DNA from: Pezicula radicicola
Taxonomy: Eukaryota > Ascomycota > Leotiomycetes > Helotiales > Dermateaceae
NCBI GenBank assembly: GCA_003008705.1
Contig: PDUO01000042.1
Span: 188,057-252,056 of the forward strand
Reading direction: 5' to 3'
DNA length: 64,000 bases
A model generated the notes under the pieces. The model searched no databases. It had not been told where the DNA came from and saw nothing but the letters and a program-made list of their open reading frames with translations. Made by a program: the position numbers and the translations under genes. Below, piece after piece: positions 1-11,971 of the stretch (its first letter is position 1; every line of letters starts with the position of its first letter).

Positions 1-931
1 GATGGAGGAAGTCCTCAGGAGCAATCTCAGCAACAACCCCAACAGACTCAGCAGCAAGGTGCGTACACCGTATTTTAGCCTGTCATTTTTCAAGCTAACA
101 GTGAATAGCGCAACAACCACAACAGGCCAAGCAGGAGTACCGACCAAGTTCTGGTCATCAACAGTATGGCCCATCGCCTTCTCTCAGGAACGCTCTCCCT
201 CCTACACCGCCCATGATACAATCAGACTCCGGATTTGACGCACGCCAGCAATCTCCAGGAGCGCAGTCCCAATACTCGGTCGTCTCTGCACCAGCAGGAT
301 ATTACTTTGCTCCAGGCTCAGTCTCGGCCATCAACAACCTCGAGCCTCACGCTCAACGCCAGCATGTTCCAGCTCCTCCCCGGAGAGTTAACTCCATGCC
401 AGCGAACACCATGGGATATGCTCAATCGCCTTTCAACGGCTCCCAATACACAGTCAGCCCAAGCCAGCAATCAATGAGCTCCTACTACTCCAGTCCAATG
501 CAAGGCACACCACCACAACCTCAAGTCTCTGGTCTTTTCTATCAGAGACCTCTTCCTCAGGTAAGGCTACTAATTTCTCGATTTGCGATGTACCATACTA
601 ACGATTCGTCCAGCAGTTCCCTCCCCAAATGATGCCAGTGTCTGTAACTCTCACTCCATCTTCTGGCACCAACCCATGGCAGCACCACCACTATATCTCT
701 CCATCTTCCGCTGCATCGTTCCCACAATCCCAAGATCGATACATCTGCCAAACCTGCAACAAAGCATTCTCTCGCCCCAGCAGTCTCCGTATCCACAGTC
801 ATAGCCACACTGGCGAGAAACCATTCAAGTGCCCACACCAAGGATGCGGCAAGGCCTTTAGCGTCCGCAGTAATATGAAACGACACGAGCGAGGATGCCA
901 CAGCTACGAGGGCAGCTCTGGTATGCTCTAA
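1..931 (+). CDS. C2H2 zinc-finger transcription factor, 3' part (5' end outside window)
   Basis: The gene is open at the left edge. Exons are 1-58, 109-560 and 614 (or 617)-931, joined by GTGCGT..TAG and GTAAGG..CAG introns, giving about 275 C-terminal residues. The upstream part is Gln/Pro/Ser-rich and probably disordered. The last 70 residues hold two C2H2 fingers: one C-x2-C-x12-H-x3-H, then a TGEKPF linker, then C-x4-C-x12-H with a C/H pair at the end. The stop is TAA at 929-931. The tandem fingers at the extreme C-terminus suggest a sequence-specific DNA-binding regulator in the nucleus. The target pathway cannot be told from the sequence. I considered FlbC-like factors, but the linker and finger core do not allow a firm assignment. 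The second intron ends in CAGCAG, so one Gln may be included or skipped. Confidence 0.88.
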
Positions 932-3900
932 GCCACACAAACCATGAAAAGCCATTTTTCAAGACCACGATTCGCACGCATAAATCCAACGGAACTGTCG
1001 ACTTCCTAATGTATAAAGTACTCATTTGCTTCTTGCTTGTCTCAATTTCTCACACTATTTCGAGTGGCTATTTCCTATGGCTCACTGATACCCTTCGCTG
1101 TTATCATACTTCTGTTTTGCGATTATTGTTTCCTTAATATTTTATCGTTGCGTGTCCTATGGCGTTGGCGGCAAATAATGTATTGGATGTCTGGAAGGGG
1201 AAGGGGCGGCATGGTGCAAAGCATTTACACCGGCGTTTAATCGAATTTTGCGGCATGTTCACACAAATCAAAGCTCAAAAGAAGGGGCTCGGGAGGATGA
1301 TGATGGACGAGGTTGCGAGACCCCAAGGCTATGAGGAACGATTGAGAATACTGGGGCTTCGTTTGGGAGTGGGAGGAAAGGATTTACTTGCTATGCTGGT
1401 CTATCACCATTCTTTTAGATACGATGCCAGAAGACATAGACGAGAGCAAAGTTCAAGCTTTCAGGCTTTTACTTATGTTTAGAGAAAAGGCAGAGCCAAT
1501 TAGTGATCTGCACTGTAAATTAATCGAATGAACGAAATCAGAACAAAAAGTCTTCTCGCGCTTGCACCATGTGATCTCTACAATCTACAAGCAGCATCAA
1601 TGTTTCTTTCTTACCTTAACCATGCTATACAAGTCTCACGATCACCAGATCACCAAAGTCTCAACACATCACTTTGCCACCAACCAGGAAGTTTCAAAGG
1701 TGCCACGAAATTAAAAATCCTTCTCCGATCATAATAAGGGCCAGATATTCTTGCATCATATCACATCACATTAAAAACAAACAAAACAGAACAGCCCCCA
1801 GGTCTCTCAAAACTAAAACAATGGATTAACATTCGGAGTTGAAATCCTCCAGCGATCATTGAACGATCATAAGAAACTCTTCTTAAGGAAAGACATCCGA
1901 GTCTTCGGAACCAACGGGCAAAAGAACAAAAAGGTATTGGAAATCAATTTCGAACCCTAGGAGTATGTATCCATTACGAAGTATATGTTCTCAAATATTG
2001 ATTTTTTATCCTACTCATGCTACCTTACGGAGTACTGTATCGGAAATTGGGCAAATAAATAAATTCTGCATGTATGCGATGACCATTTATTTATTTCCGA
2101 AATTTTTCTGCATTCGGATACGGATGGATTTATTGGATTTTTGTACAGCGCAGAGATACATTTGAATAGAGTAGGCGAGATCTCAACGACGAAATTATGA
2201 AATTTTATGTATGTAATGCATACTTACATTTTGTTCATACTGAACAAAGAAGAGGGAGGACCCTCGAAGTTGTCAGAGTTCCACCGTTCCACGACTCAGG
2301 TACCAATCTATTAAATTGTATCTAGGTAGGTAGGTTTTGTTGTTACTTACGAGTACCGGTTTGTAGTCATCAGGCACAAGAGACACGATAATAAAATGCC
2401 ACAACAACGATACTCCTATCTGAATATGCAGCCTTATAGAAATAGTGGGTTTCTTGCAACCATACTTCGTAGCCATGCATTCGTTATTAATTAGACTTAA
2501 TTAGAATAACGAAAGAGAAGCTCGTACCTTACAGTACAGTACACCAGGAAGGAGTAGTATGCTGGTGGTGTTTGCTCCACATTGGTTCAGTGAATTGACC
2601 ACCGTCCACCAGCCACCTCGGGCCAGCGACTCCTTGCTCCCAGATGGATACCAAGGTTGTATCAAGGCTGAAGGACGGGAATAAGCCCTGTCTAGAAAAG
2701 GCAGGCAAATAAGCGAAGGGCTTGGTGGCCCCAAAAACATACGTATGGTTATAATGGCGGAGTAATAAGAAAAGTAATAGTTCGAGGCTGTTAAGTGTAA
2801 AGTTGTCATATTTGGAGTGTGTTATTCTTAGTAGTGGTTTCTTAAGAGGTTGTTCTCCCGTGATGCGACATTGACGTGCGTCACATTTTATTTCCATGTT
2901 GGACTTAATGGGCTGTTGTTATTACCTATGATTCGTGTTACTGGTATGCATATTCGAGGTAGTAACAATACAACGTACTAAGCTTTTTTTAATCCTTTGG
3001 GACACTTACACCGCTAGAAACATGAAATTTCAATTGAGGATTTGGGATTTTCAGCATGAGAGAGTGAAGAAGATGACGTTTAATGGCGGGGTATTCCCTA
3101 CATCTACTCTACAATGCCCTTTTTCTTTTGCCCTAAGCAAGCACGGCAAGGCACGACGAGTAGAAAAGAGAACGAAGCGCCAACGTTAAATGTTGAAAGA
3201 TGGGGGATGTTCCTTGAAGAAGGTAGATCACACATCAACATGTCAGTCAGAAAAAAAGCAAAAAATATAGTGTAGAGTAATGCGACATGATAGATTGGAC
3301 TGTCATTGTCTCGAGTCCGTCTGATACTAGATCACGAGGTGTATAGGGCACAGTGTGTGAAGGAAGACTTGAGATGCCATTCATGGATTGTAGGGTAGTA
3401 GGGATGGATTGGCGAAGGAGATGGACGAATATCTGAAAGCATTGTTCTGGGTGGCTGGTTGGCATGGGTATTTAATGCATGTTAATGTTACGGCTCAAGC
3501 CTCAGGGACGTGTATGAGATCGGCAACTCAAGGAGCCGCATTGGCAGGCTTTCTTCACATTGACCACCAGCACACACATGAACTCGTGGTAAACGTGGCA
3601 AGGTGGCCTTAAACCACAACGAACTAATCCTAATGCAGACACGATGTCAGGATACTGTAAGCAAGAAGGTTGCTCCTCTGTTCGAAATGGTACGTGCAAG
3701 GACCCTTAACCGCGACATACTCGAGTCTCGAGATACATAACGCAACATAGAAAACAATATGCGACGGATCAACGATGCTTAATTATGCTTTCTAGCCATA
3801 TGTGGCGTGGGATTGTCATATGAACAACCTTATATTTCATGCTTCTTTGGACTTCTTTTTGCGCTTGCTTGCTTGCATATTTGAGGAAGAAGAAAGAGGA

Positions 3901-6503
3901 CCCTGAGTTACAGGCGGGAGGGATGGATGAGAGGAAAGGGTACGGAGAATCATAGTTGGTGGTGGCTATTGCTGAAACAATCTTCAAAACATACCTAGGT
4001 AAATACAGTTAAGTACCTTTTTGAGTGGCGTTCTTTGACGCCTGTGGGAACTTAGTTGATGGTCGTGAGCTAGGGAAATTATTACAACTTTACAGGAATC
4101 GACGATAACCTGGAAGTACTCCGTATGGTGCTCTGTAGCCACTCTGTAAGGCAAAAAAAAATAGAGACCAATTAAGGATTGACAATAATGTCCGAGGCAT
4201 AATGGATTTAATGTAGGCGTCGTCATTCCTCGTCCCATCTGTTGGACCTTTTGGAACAGAACGTACCTGGTTCACAATCAAATCATCGGAGATCCTCTAC
4301 AAGGCTCTACTTTATTTTTGGAGATAGCTGCATGCTTTGCATTCCTTTCGATTTCCCAAACACAACTACGGAGCGGTACTCGTACGGAGAATTTCACCTA
4401 ATTATTCAGAATAAATTGTCTAGAACTGAGACTTTTCGAAGGCGATAAGGCAAGACGGAGTCGGATTTCAGATGAAGAAAGGGCGGGCCTAGGCGGCCCC
4501 CAAATTGATGTTAAGCGAGGCCTCAAGGGAATCATGAAACGTTGACAGAAGAGCGGTAAGAGAATTAAGCGTCAAATGGCGGACTTCGGCATGTAACGAG
4601 AGTTCTTGTGTATCACTGACGGCGAAAGAGAACTACGCAACTTCAGGAAGACAAATGAATTGACTGCTCAGACATTATTTCCATTTATAGCGAGCGAGCA
4701 TGAAAAAAGTAAACATCATGGTACAGTAAAGGGTCCAAGTGTTGACTCGTTTTGTTTTGTGCTTTTGACGTTTTCCCATCTGTTTTGAACTTTTGAAGCT
4801 TGATAGATTGACTCTTGTAAGAGCGGTAAGATGCGGTAAGGTACTGTAGAGGAACGGCAAGTGATCGGTGGGAGGGTTGGCACCACCTGGCATCCACAAC
4901 AGGACGATATGCTTGTGTTGGGGTTGCTGAAACGTGGAGTGGAGGGGAGGAGACGGGGGTTGTTGAAATAAGGCCGGGACCTTGACCTAGTTTTCCCGTA
5001 CGGACCCTTGAGGGTTATTTGATCTCTTGTTTTTCTTAATTCCTTGCGCCCTTTCCAGATTCTGAATGATGTGATGGGATGTGCGAAAAGATGAGACGTC
5101 CGATGATAGGGATCCCCTTGGTGTTGCTCCTGTTTGATCTGTGGTCCGTGGATTTGGGGCATGATCGGATATGATCGGATGACAGTTATGCCAGTGAGCC
5201 ATGTCATATCAACATAATACTGTACCTGTTTGATGTTTCGAACAATTGCTTGTCTGTTGGGATCGTGGGATTATTCTTCCCATACCACGTGTACGAAGTA
5301 GCGTGCTCGTCTTTTGAAATCCGGTGGCGACTGTCTGAATGTGTTAGCGTGACTGTAAGTTGGTGGCCGTGAAGTTTCAAGCACTCGGGATAGTCTCAGT
5401 AAGGGCTGGCAGTTTCTTGGTTCTTTTGAAAATATTGATGAAACGAACCTTTTCTGGTACTCTAAATGGCGAGCAAATATGAGCACTGCATAGATGTGAA
5501 TAGTTTCATTCCCTGGTGATAGTGGCAAGTGGAAGGGAAATCGTCTGTATTATCATAGATTGCCGCTCTATCACTCCAAAGGCTTAGATTCAAGCTGGGG
5601 ATTAAACATATGGAGTAAAGACCTGTTGTGGGAAGTTTTAAGTACAGGGACAGGCTCGAAATTGAGAAGGGGCGTTTGTTTGAATCGGAGAATGAAAGTC
5701 AAATTTCAAACATCGAAGAATTTGTCAGAAGAGTTAAAGTGAGCTACTTAAGGTTGGCTTAGTGATATGCTATGGGACTATGCCAAGGCATAAATGCTTG
5801 AGTAATGGTTGACGGAGGAGGATCTAATGATGGGGGAGGATCTGTTGATGTAAGACAGTGAAAGTGTTGCGAAAGTTACGTGAAGAGTGCTGGGTCTGCT
5901 GAGAATTGATCCTCAAATCCGATCTAACACGTAGTAGCCTCATTCTGTCACTTTCTATTATTTTCTCTTTGAATTTTAATCTCTAACTCAAGGTAATTTA
6001 GCTTTGCAGCGCTTCTTAAGAAATCTACTTGAATATTTAGGTGGCAAACTAAGCGAGCTATTGAGGGGGGAGGCTTCTGTTCAGTGACGCAACAGTTGAA
6101 GCACATTCTAGTCATTATGCGACAAGTAGTGTAGAAGTTCTACTACAAGAGTTACTAATTCTGCTTGAGGCAGTAAGCAAAACAATGCACCTTAGAAGCC
6201 AGTTAAGAAGAATAGGAAACATCGAGAAGTCACAAGAACGAACACTTCATTGTCAAAGATGAATCATGCAGCCTCGCTGTGTTGATTTCTAGCCTTTGTC
6301 CAACCTAGGCTTTCTCTCGTTCCTGCTAGATATATTTAAGAAGTGACCAAGCAAGTTTCATCAGAACACTTCATATTCGGCGCTGTCACTGGTGTTCAAT
6401 TTGATCCTTCACAAAAACCCATACAACGTGAGTTCTCTTCCTCATCATTTCCAACAACATTCACAAACTTCACTAATCAATCTGACAGCGTATTCTAAGC
6501 AAA
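932..6503. other. Long gene-poor interval, not AT-rich
   Basis: About 5.5 kb between the zinc-finger gene and the 2EXR gene. No ORF here joins into a believable protein, and short ORFs overlap on both strands without codon-like composition. Base composition looks similar to the genic parts, unlike the AT-rich islands elsewhere. It holds two copies of the 9-mer TACGGAGTA, one direct (2026) and one reverse-complement (4117), and scattered TACAGTAC/GTACTGTA words. It may carry long UTRs, non-coding transcripts or a large regulatory region. A GTGAGT (6428) to CTGACAG (6488) pair with a CTAAT branch site suggests a 61-nt intron in the 5' UTR of the next gene. Confidence 0.5.
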
Positions 6504-7172
6504 ATGCCATCATATACTCATCTCAACAAATACAACATAACCCAAAACCCCTCAGAACCCACTCAACAACCAAAACCACCAACCAACTTCTCAAACCTAC
6601 CAACCGAACTCCGACTTCAAATATGGAAACTTGCAATCCCCGGTCCACAAATCCTATACGTACAAGCCCGATGCTCATGGTCCAAGACAGGTGAACAAAG
6701 CCTTCTATTCTGCCGTAATAGCCCATGTGGTTTCTTTGGCAAGTATCCCGATGCTATGCTGAAGATCTGTAAGGAATCGAGAGAAGTTGCGCTTACACGA
6801 TTTCATACTACGACTTGTCACGATTTGGAAAATCCTTTCAGCTTGAGTCGTTTTGATCCAGTGCTGGATACTATTTATGTTGCCAACTTTGTTGATGAAC
6901 TTCGGATCAGTGAATCACTTTTCAACGCAGTCAACGAGAATCATGCTGTTCTGGGACTCGACGGCATTAAATATCTTGGCCTTCCAGTGGGCTGTCGTGC
7001 TCATGGAGCTCGATATCCAATTAAAAGTGATCAATTGGCACAGATTTGCTCGCTATTTTCGGGGTTAGTTAGTTTGACGCTTTTTCATCCACACGGCTCA
7101 AATTACAGTTACCATGAAGATTATGGAGCGCGTCTGCTCCCGGACTGGAGAGAGGAGAGGGAGAAAGAATAA
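6504..7172 (+). CDS. 2EXR domain-containing protein
   Basis: A single coding exon of 222 residues. After about 28 Pro/Thr/Asn-rich residues comes an NLPTELRLQIW core followed by a KICKESREVAL segment about 60 residues later. These are the two conserved blocks of the fungal 2EXR domain (Pfam PF20150), which resembles an F-box at its N-terminus. The family is large and lineage-expanded in filamentous ascomycetes, and its molecular role is not established. The ATG at 6504 is the first in-frame ATG; the frame upstream has only a GTG at 6392, which a predicted 5' UTR intron (6428-6488) would join in frame. The stop is at 7170-7172. The gene borders an AT-rich island, a usual place for fast-evolving family members. 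The C-terminus is Glu/Arg-rich and could be shortened. Confidence 0.75.
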   Translation: MPSYTHLNKYNITQNPSEPTQQPKPPTNFSNLPTELRLQIWKLAIPGPQILYVQARCSWSKTGEQSLLFCRNSPCGFFGKYPDAMLKICKESREVALTRFHTTTCHDLENPFSLSRFDPVLDTIYVANFVDELRISESLFNAVNENHAVLGLDGIKYLGLPVGCRAHGARYPIKSDQLAQICSLFSGLVSLTLFHPHGSNYSYHEDYGARLLPDWREEREKE

Positions 7173-10100
7173 TGAACCTAAGCTTCTTCTTTCGGCCAAG
7201 CGTCGTTATCTTGAATGTTGGGTGAGTGCAGGACCACGAAATTAATTGACTATGTTGAGGACCTGCATGCTTGCGCAGGATTTATCACAAATCATCATTA
7301 TCTTTTCAGCACACGGATTGAAATAGGATAGTTGTGTAAACTTGTCCACAGCCATGGCAAGGTTAAGTGCTAGACTCAAAGGAACAAAGACACAAAAGTA
7401 ATTAAAGTATTGAGAGGTCTTGGCCAACAAGAAACTAAGGAATTTCGGGTAGCGAAGACTTAATATCTCACAACAGGCTTTGGAACTAAGGAAATATTAA
7501 GTTCGCTCCGAGCAAGGATTCTAAAGCCATAATATAAGGTACGAAGAATAGGCAGCCCTGCAACTACTTAGAATGACAACAGCTAAAGGGTACGTGGAAA
7601 TTATGGTGTACCACACAAGGAGACGTAGCCGTTCTACCTTCTACTTAAAGCTACCTAGCTAATAGGTCCTATCAAAAAGAACATCTACGTTAGTCGGGTT
7701 GACCTCGATTGTTGCAATAATGTCCAGAAATCGAGTATGGATGTGGGATTCTTATAGTGCAGGAAGACTTCCTTAAAGCGGTAGACAAAGACAAAGTGAG
7801 CAACTCCAGCTCACCATGTGTATACCTTTAGACTAAACACCAGAACCTCTAATACTTCTTCAATATAGTAGCAAAAAATAGCCATTTGTAATTCTCGAGT
7901 TGCAGGCGAAAAGTTTTTCCTAACTATTAAAAAGCGTTTTAATTATTCTGTTGTCAACTCAAGTTTTATTAGTAAATTTTAGTGAAAATACATTGTACCA
8001 GTTCATTATCATCCCATCTTTATTCTGTGCTTGGGCCCAGTTCAGTAAGTTTTTGCCATTCGTTTGGCCATCCACTGACAAAATTATTACTCCGCTAATG
8101 CATTAAGAGCTAAGCAATAATTAGTCACAGTTGTACTTGGAGATGCTGCTAGGTGACCAATAAGCTAATAAGATGTGTGCTGCTGTACCCTTTATCTGCT
8201 CTATCATCTTACGAATTGAATTGTTCAAAGGTGTTGTACTCATTTAGTCAGTACTCGCAGTCTGGTCTATAGCTGAGGTGTATTGCTAGATATATCGAAG
8301 GTAAACCAATCAATAATGCTTTAGAGAATTTAACTCTTCTCCTAATGGTGGGATAATAGTATGGTGTTGTTAATTCGCGAGAAAAGTATTCTAGATTATA
8401 TCACTTAAGGCCTAAGGTAAGTAATACCCTTGCAAACAACTCCAAATCATTAACAAATTCACTACTTTACAAATTAATAAGGTAGATTTCTGTTGTTGCC
8501 ATATTTTTCGTGTTGACAACAAGGATAGCGCTTGTCACACTAATATATAGCTTACCTTAGTTTACTATGCAAAACTAGTTAGAATGTAGCTAACGGTCTT
8601 TTGTAGTAGTTAAAATATTTACAAATTCTTAGTGTGCTATTGCTCCCTTCACTAAAATCTCAGCCTCCCAACTCTGTTTCTAATGCTTATAATAAGCGCT
8701 TAATCTCTTGTTCGTAACGGACCCAGTCACAGGGAAACTGAGCGTTTTCCCGCAGTCCTATAGGATCTGTGTCTTCTTTGATCTAAGATTTATAGGAAAT
8801 GATCTTTTGTTGTTGGTAGAGTAATTGTTATAAGAGAGGAGGGGCCATATTACAGGGAGGATGGAAGTTAATGTAGGAATGATATACAGCCTTTTACTAC
8901 TTCCTAAATTTAACATTCAAAAATCAAAAAGTTAAAGCCTTAGGGATGTTACGGGGCAGGCTAGTACTAACCCCTATCCCTATATACCTTATATTCTAGA
9001 GGCTAGGTTCTTCTATTATTATATTTAGGCACTTTACACTTGACACTTGGCTTTACCTATAGAACTTATATTACAGACCACGAAATTGTTATATTTAGAG
9101 TAGAATCGTGGACTTGTAAATGCTACTACCACATAGTTGGAGGATTTCCACCACTACTTCATCAAAGTGAAGATGAGTGGATTTTACAACATATTCCCAG
9201 TCCTAGAAAACTCTTATAGAGATCTAACATTAGAGATTAGGGCAGGAGAAGTTAGAAGGAAATCAGGGATTGATCGAGGGACGTCTTTATGACGCAACAG
9301 TTTTACCAAGAAGTATCAGGGAGACACCTATGCGACTCAACATCTCTGACAGGTACTATAGAGAAAAAATCACTGAATTGACAGTAGCCGAAAGGCAGAT
9401 TACTAACATTATACGCGGCTTAACATCTCTAACAGATTCGCAGAGTACTATATAGAAAATATTACTAGAATAACAGTAGATGAAAGACAGATTACTAACA
9501 CTATCAAACCGTGTTCCTTGTTGCTAATATATACACAATTGTCACTAACAAACAAAATATATCCCATCTCCTACCAACTTATCAACACTTAGATTAAGCC
9601 TTAATCTCATTTACTAGGTATAGGAACAGCATACGGACTAGACTGCGGGCTTATATTTAATATCACAGTGGCTTCTTGTTGTGAAGATATACACTGAAGC
9701 TTTTGTCTAGCGGAAAGAAACTAAGAATAATGCTAGTTAGTCTATATTAGTCGCATGCTAAGAGTAAGTGTATGAAATTGTAGAGTTTGATATTTAGTAT
9801 GTATTTGAGTAGAAGAGCGAAAGGGTAACTATAAGTATAACCTCTTCCTGTACATATCAGAGTGAACTTCTCTAAGACATACCTGTAAAGACAACGCGGA
9901 GAAGAAAGAAATATAAAGACCACAGGCTTCCTGGGTGGAGCGTCCAGTATGTGGGAGACTAAACCATCATAGTTGATATCAATATCCCACTCTAAAGTCT
10001 ACTTTACATCCAAACTTCAATGTATGGTATCCAAGAAAACATCTAGCACGCATGTTATGAAATCTATTTCCATTTGTTGTCAAGTGATATACAATTGCCA

Positions 10101-10575
10101 ATAACAAAATCTCTAAGTACTCCATCCTCGATATATCTCCTAGTTCCTGTAGATTTTGCAGTTCCTACTTAGGAGTTTTACCTGGATGTAGATCTTCGTT
10201 GGAATTGGAATCTGTATATCTGCGAGGTTTAGTTTCTCCACCTTGGCTACTGTTCGCGATATTCTTCCGACTCTTAGCTGCTAGGTTGTACTGGTCTGTA
10301 CTGTTGTATTTGTAAAAGTTCTTAATGATCGCGAGTAGTGGTTGCTTCAAAGAATCGAAAAGAAAGACAGACTTGTATTCCACGGTCTAATATGGGGTGT
10401 ACAAAATTGAAAGATAAGAAGCGATTTGTAAACACAAGCAGTTGTACTGTAGTCGGAGCGACGTGATTTAAATATATATAAAGTATAAAAGTTGTAAGAC
10501 TATAGATTATCAACTTCATATTATCTAAACCAAACTCAGCACCATATATACATCAAACCACCCCCCTCCACCCTT
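7173..10575. other. AT-rich island without genes
   Basis: About 3.4 kb, visibly AT-rich and dense in stops in all six frames, with TA-rich words such as CTAATA and TTAGTA. No ORF above 80 codons has protein-like composition. A degenerate tandem duplication lies at 9332-9508. The composition fits RIP-decayed repeat DNA, which is an inference because no intact element is left for comparison. Confidence 0.6.
9332..9508 (+). repeat. Degenerate tandem duplication, about 83-90 bp unit
   Basis: Two adjacent copies share the blocks GCG(A/G)CT(C/T)A, AACATCTCT(G/A)ACAG, GTACTATA(G/T)AGAAAA and AGGCAGATTACTAAC or AGACAGATTACTAAC. Copy 1 starts at 9332 and copy 2 at 9415. Copy 2 carries a short insertion near 9436. 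The differences are mostly transitions (C/T and G/A), as expected of RIP-type decay. Confidence 0.75.
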
Positions 10576-11971
10576 CTAATAGCTAGTCTGATTATTCCAA
10601 TACAGCGTATCATGTTGAACCTCCGGACCCGTAGCATACAAAACCCAATTAAATTTAATCTTAATATACTGAATCAGATGACTAGCAATTTTAATATGTC
10701 CAACATCAGTAGGATGATATTGAGGACCTATATCATTATGTTGCATCAGGCCTGTTGTGTTAAAATATGAGACGAAAGGTGCATTGGGTTTGTGAGATGG
10801 GTAGGTTGTGTTTGTTGTTGGGTTGTAGAGGATTGGATTGCTGAGGTATTCGGGGGAATTGAAATATTCATAGATGGAGTAGATTTGAGGGACGAAACCA
10901 ACGTCGGATTGTTCGTAGGTATTGCCGATTGGGTTGAATCCTTCCCATAGTGACTGGTATGACATTGTTATACACGTCACGTGAGGATATATTGAGGAAG
11001 ACTTACTACGAGAATGATTTGGGCATCTGGCCACACAGTATGCACCCCCTCGATAAGCTCGGTGTACTGCGCGACGTAGCCTGCTGTGGTTACGTTATTG
11101 ACAGGGTTTTCATCGTTTGTCCCAAGGTTAATAACGACGATATCAGCAGCGGGATGCTTTGAGAAGTCCCAGACCTCGGGATTATCGCCCCATATATCGA
11201 TTGCTCGCCCGGAAACATCAGAAGTATAGAACCACTGGTGGAACATCCCTCTCAGATTGCCATAGCATTGCTTGTCGAATAGGCAAATTCCGGGATATGC
11301 TGTGATTGAATACTCTGTGTTGCCCAACCCGGCTCCCAGCCCATATGCATAGCTCGCTAACCCTTCCAAAGTAGCATATTGCCCTGCTGATAAGGAATCA
11401 CCAATGATTTCAATTGTCCTGTCGAAGTTTGGGATATGGATCAAATTTTCTCCTTTGGCAACGGATACTGATGCGATCTGGACTCCATATGCCCAATTGG
11501 TGACTCGCAATTCGAAGGTTGATGGGTTTATTGGCGTGTTGATATTTACACCGGTTGTGGTAGGACTGACCAAGAGGTGCGTTTCATTGGTAGTTATATT
11601 AGTTAGCTGCCAATCCTGACCATCAATTCGATATGCGATCAATGCCGAATTAGACGTATAGGGACCAAAGGTAATAGCAACTTGTTCTCCAGTAAAACCA
11701 AACTTCAATCCAGGTGCACTGAATATAATAAGCCGAAGAAACTGGAAAGAGGGAAGGGAAGTTTTTACCTCCACCAACTGATAAAATTTGAGTCCCAACG
11801 ACCCTTGTAGCTCAGTTCTGTTGCATTTGGAGGGTATGAAGTGAAGTCAAAGTCATTGGGATCAATGACAGTATTTGGATAATCGGTGATCCGTTCTTGG
11901 CCGTTTTGTAAAATTGTAGCAGAAACTAGACTTGCAATCGTGGTTATTGCTACACAAAACAAGAACTTCAT
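10576..11971 (-). CDS. Secreted SGNH/GDSL esterase, CE2-like
   Basis: Three exons (11971-11769, 11718-11007, 10953-10576) give 430 residues; introns are 50 and 53 nt with GTAAAA and GTAAGT donors. Residues 1-18 form a signal peptide (MKFLFCVAITTIASLVSA). A beta-rich N-terminal half (about 60-165) precedes an SGNH hydrolase domain with the nucleophile in GDSLSAGQ (Ser176), a GTND block (Asn269) and the Asp/His pair in HPTDVGH (Asp388, His391). This two-domain order is that of carbohydrate esterase family 2, whose members remove acetyl groups from xylan and other glycans. The substrate here is inferred from the family. Several N-x-S/T sequons fit secretion. The gene sits next to an AT-rich island, so a role in growth on plant material is plausible. 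The alternative is a general GDSL lipase. Confidence 0.88.

Noticed and set aside
4716..5207. 163-codon minus-strand frame in the gene-poor interval
   Set aside because: Amino-acid composition is not protein-like and no splice partner or domain is visible.
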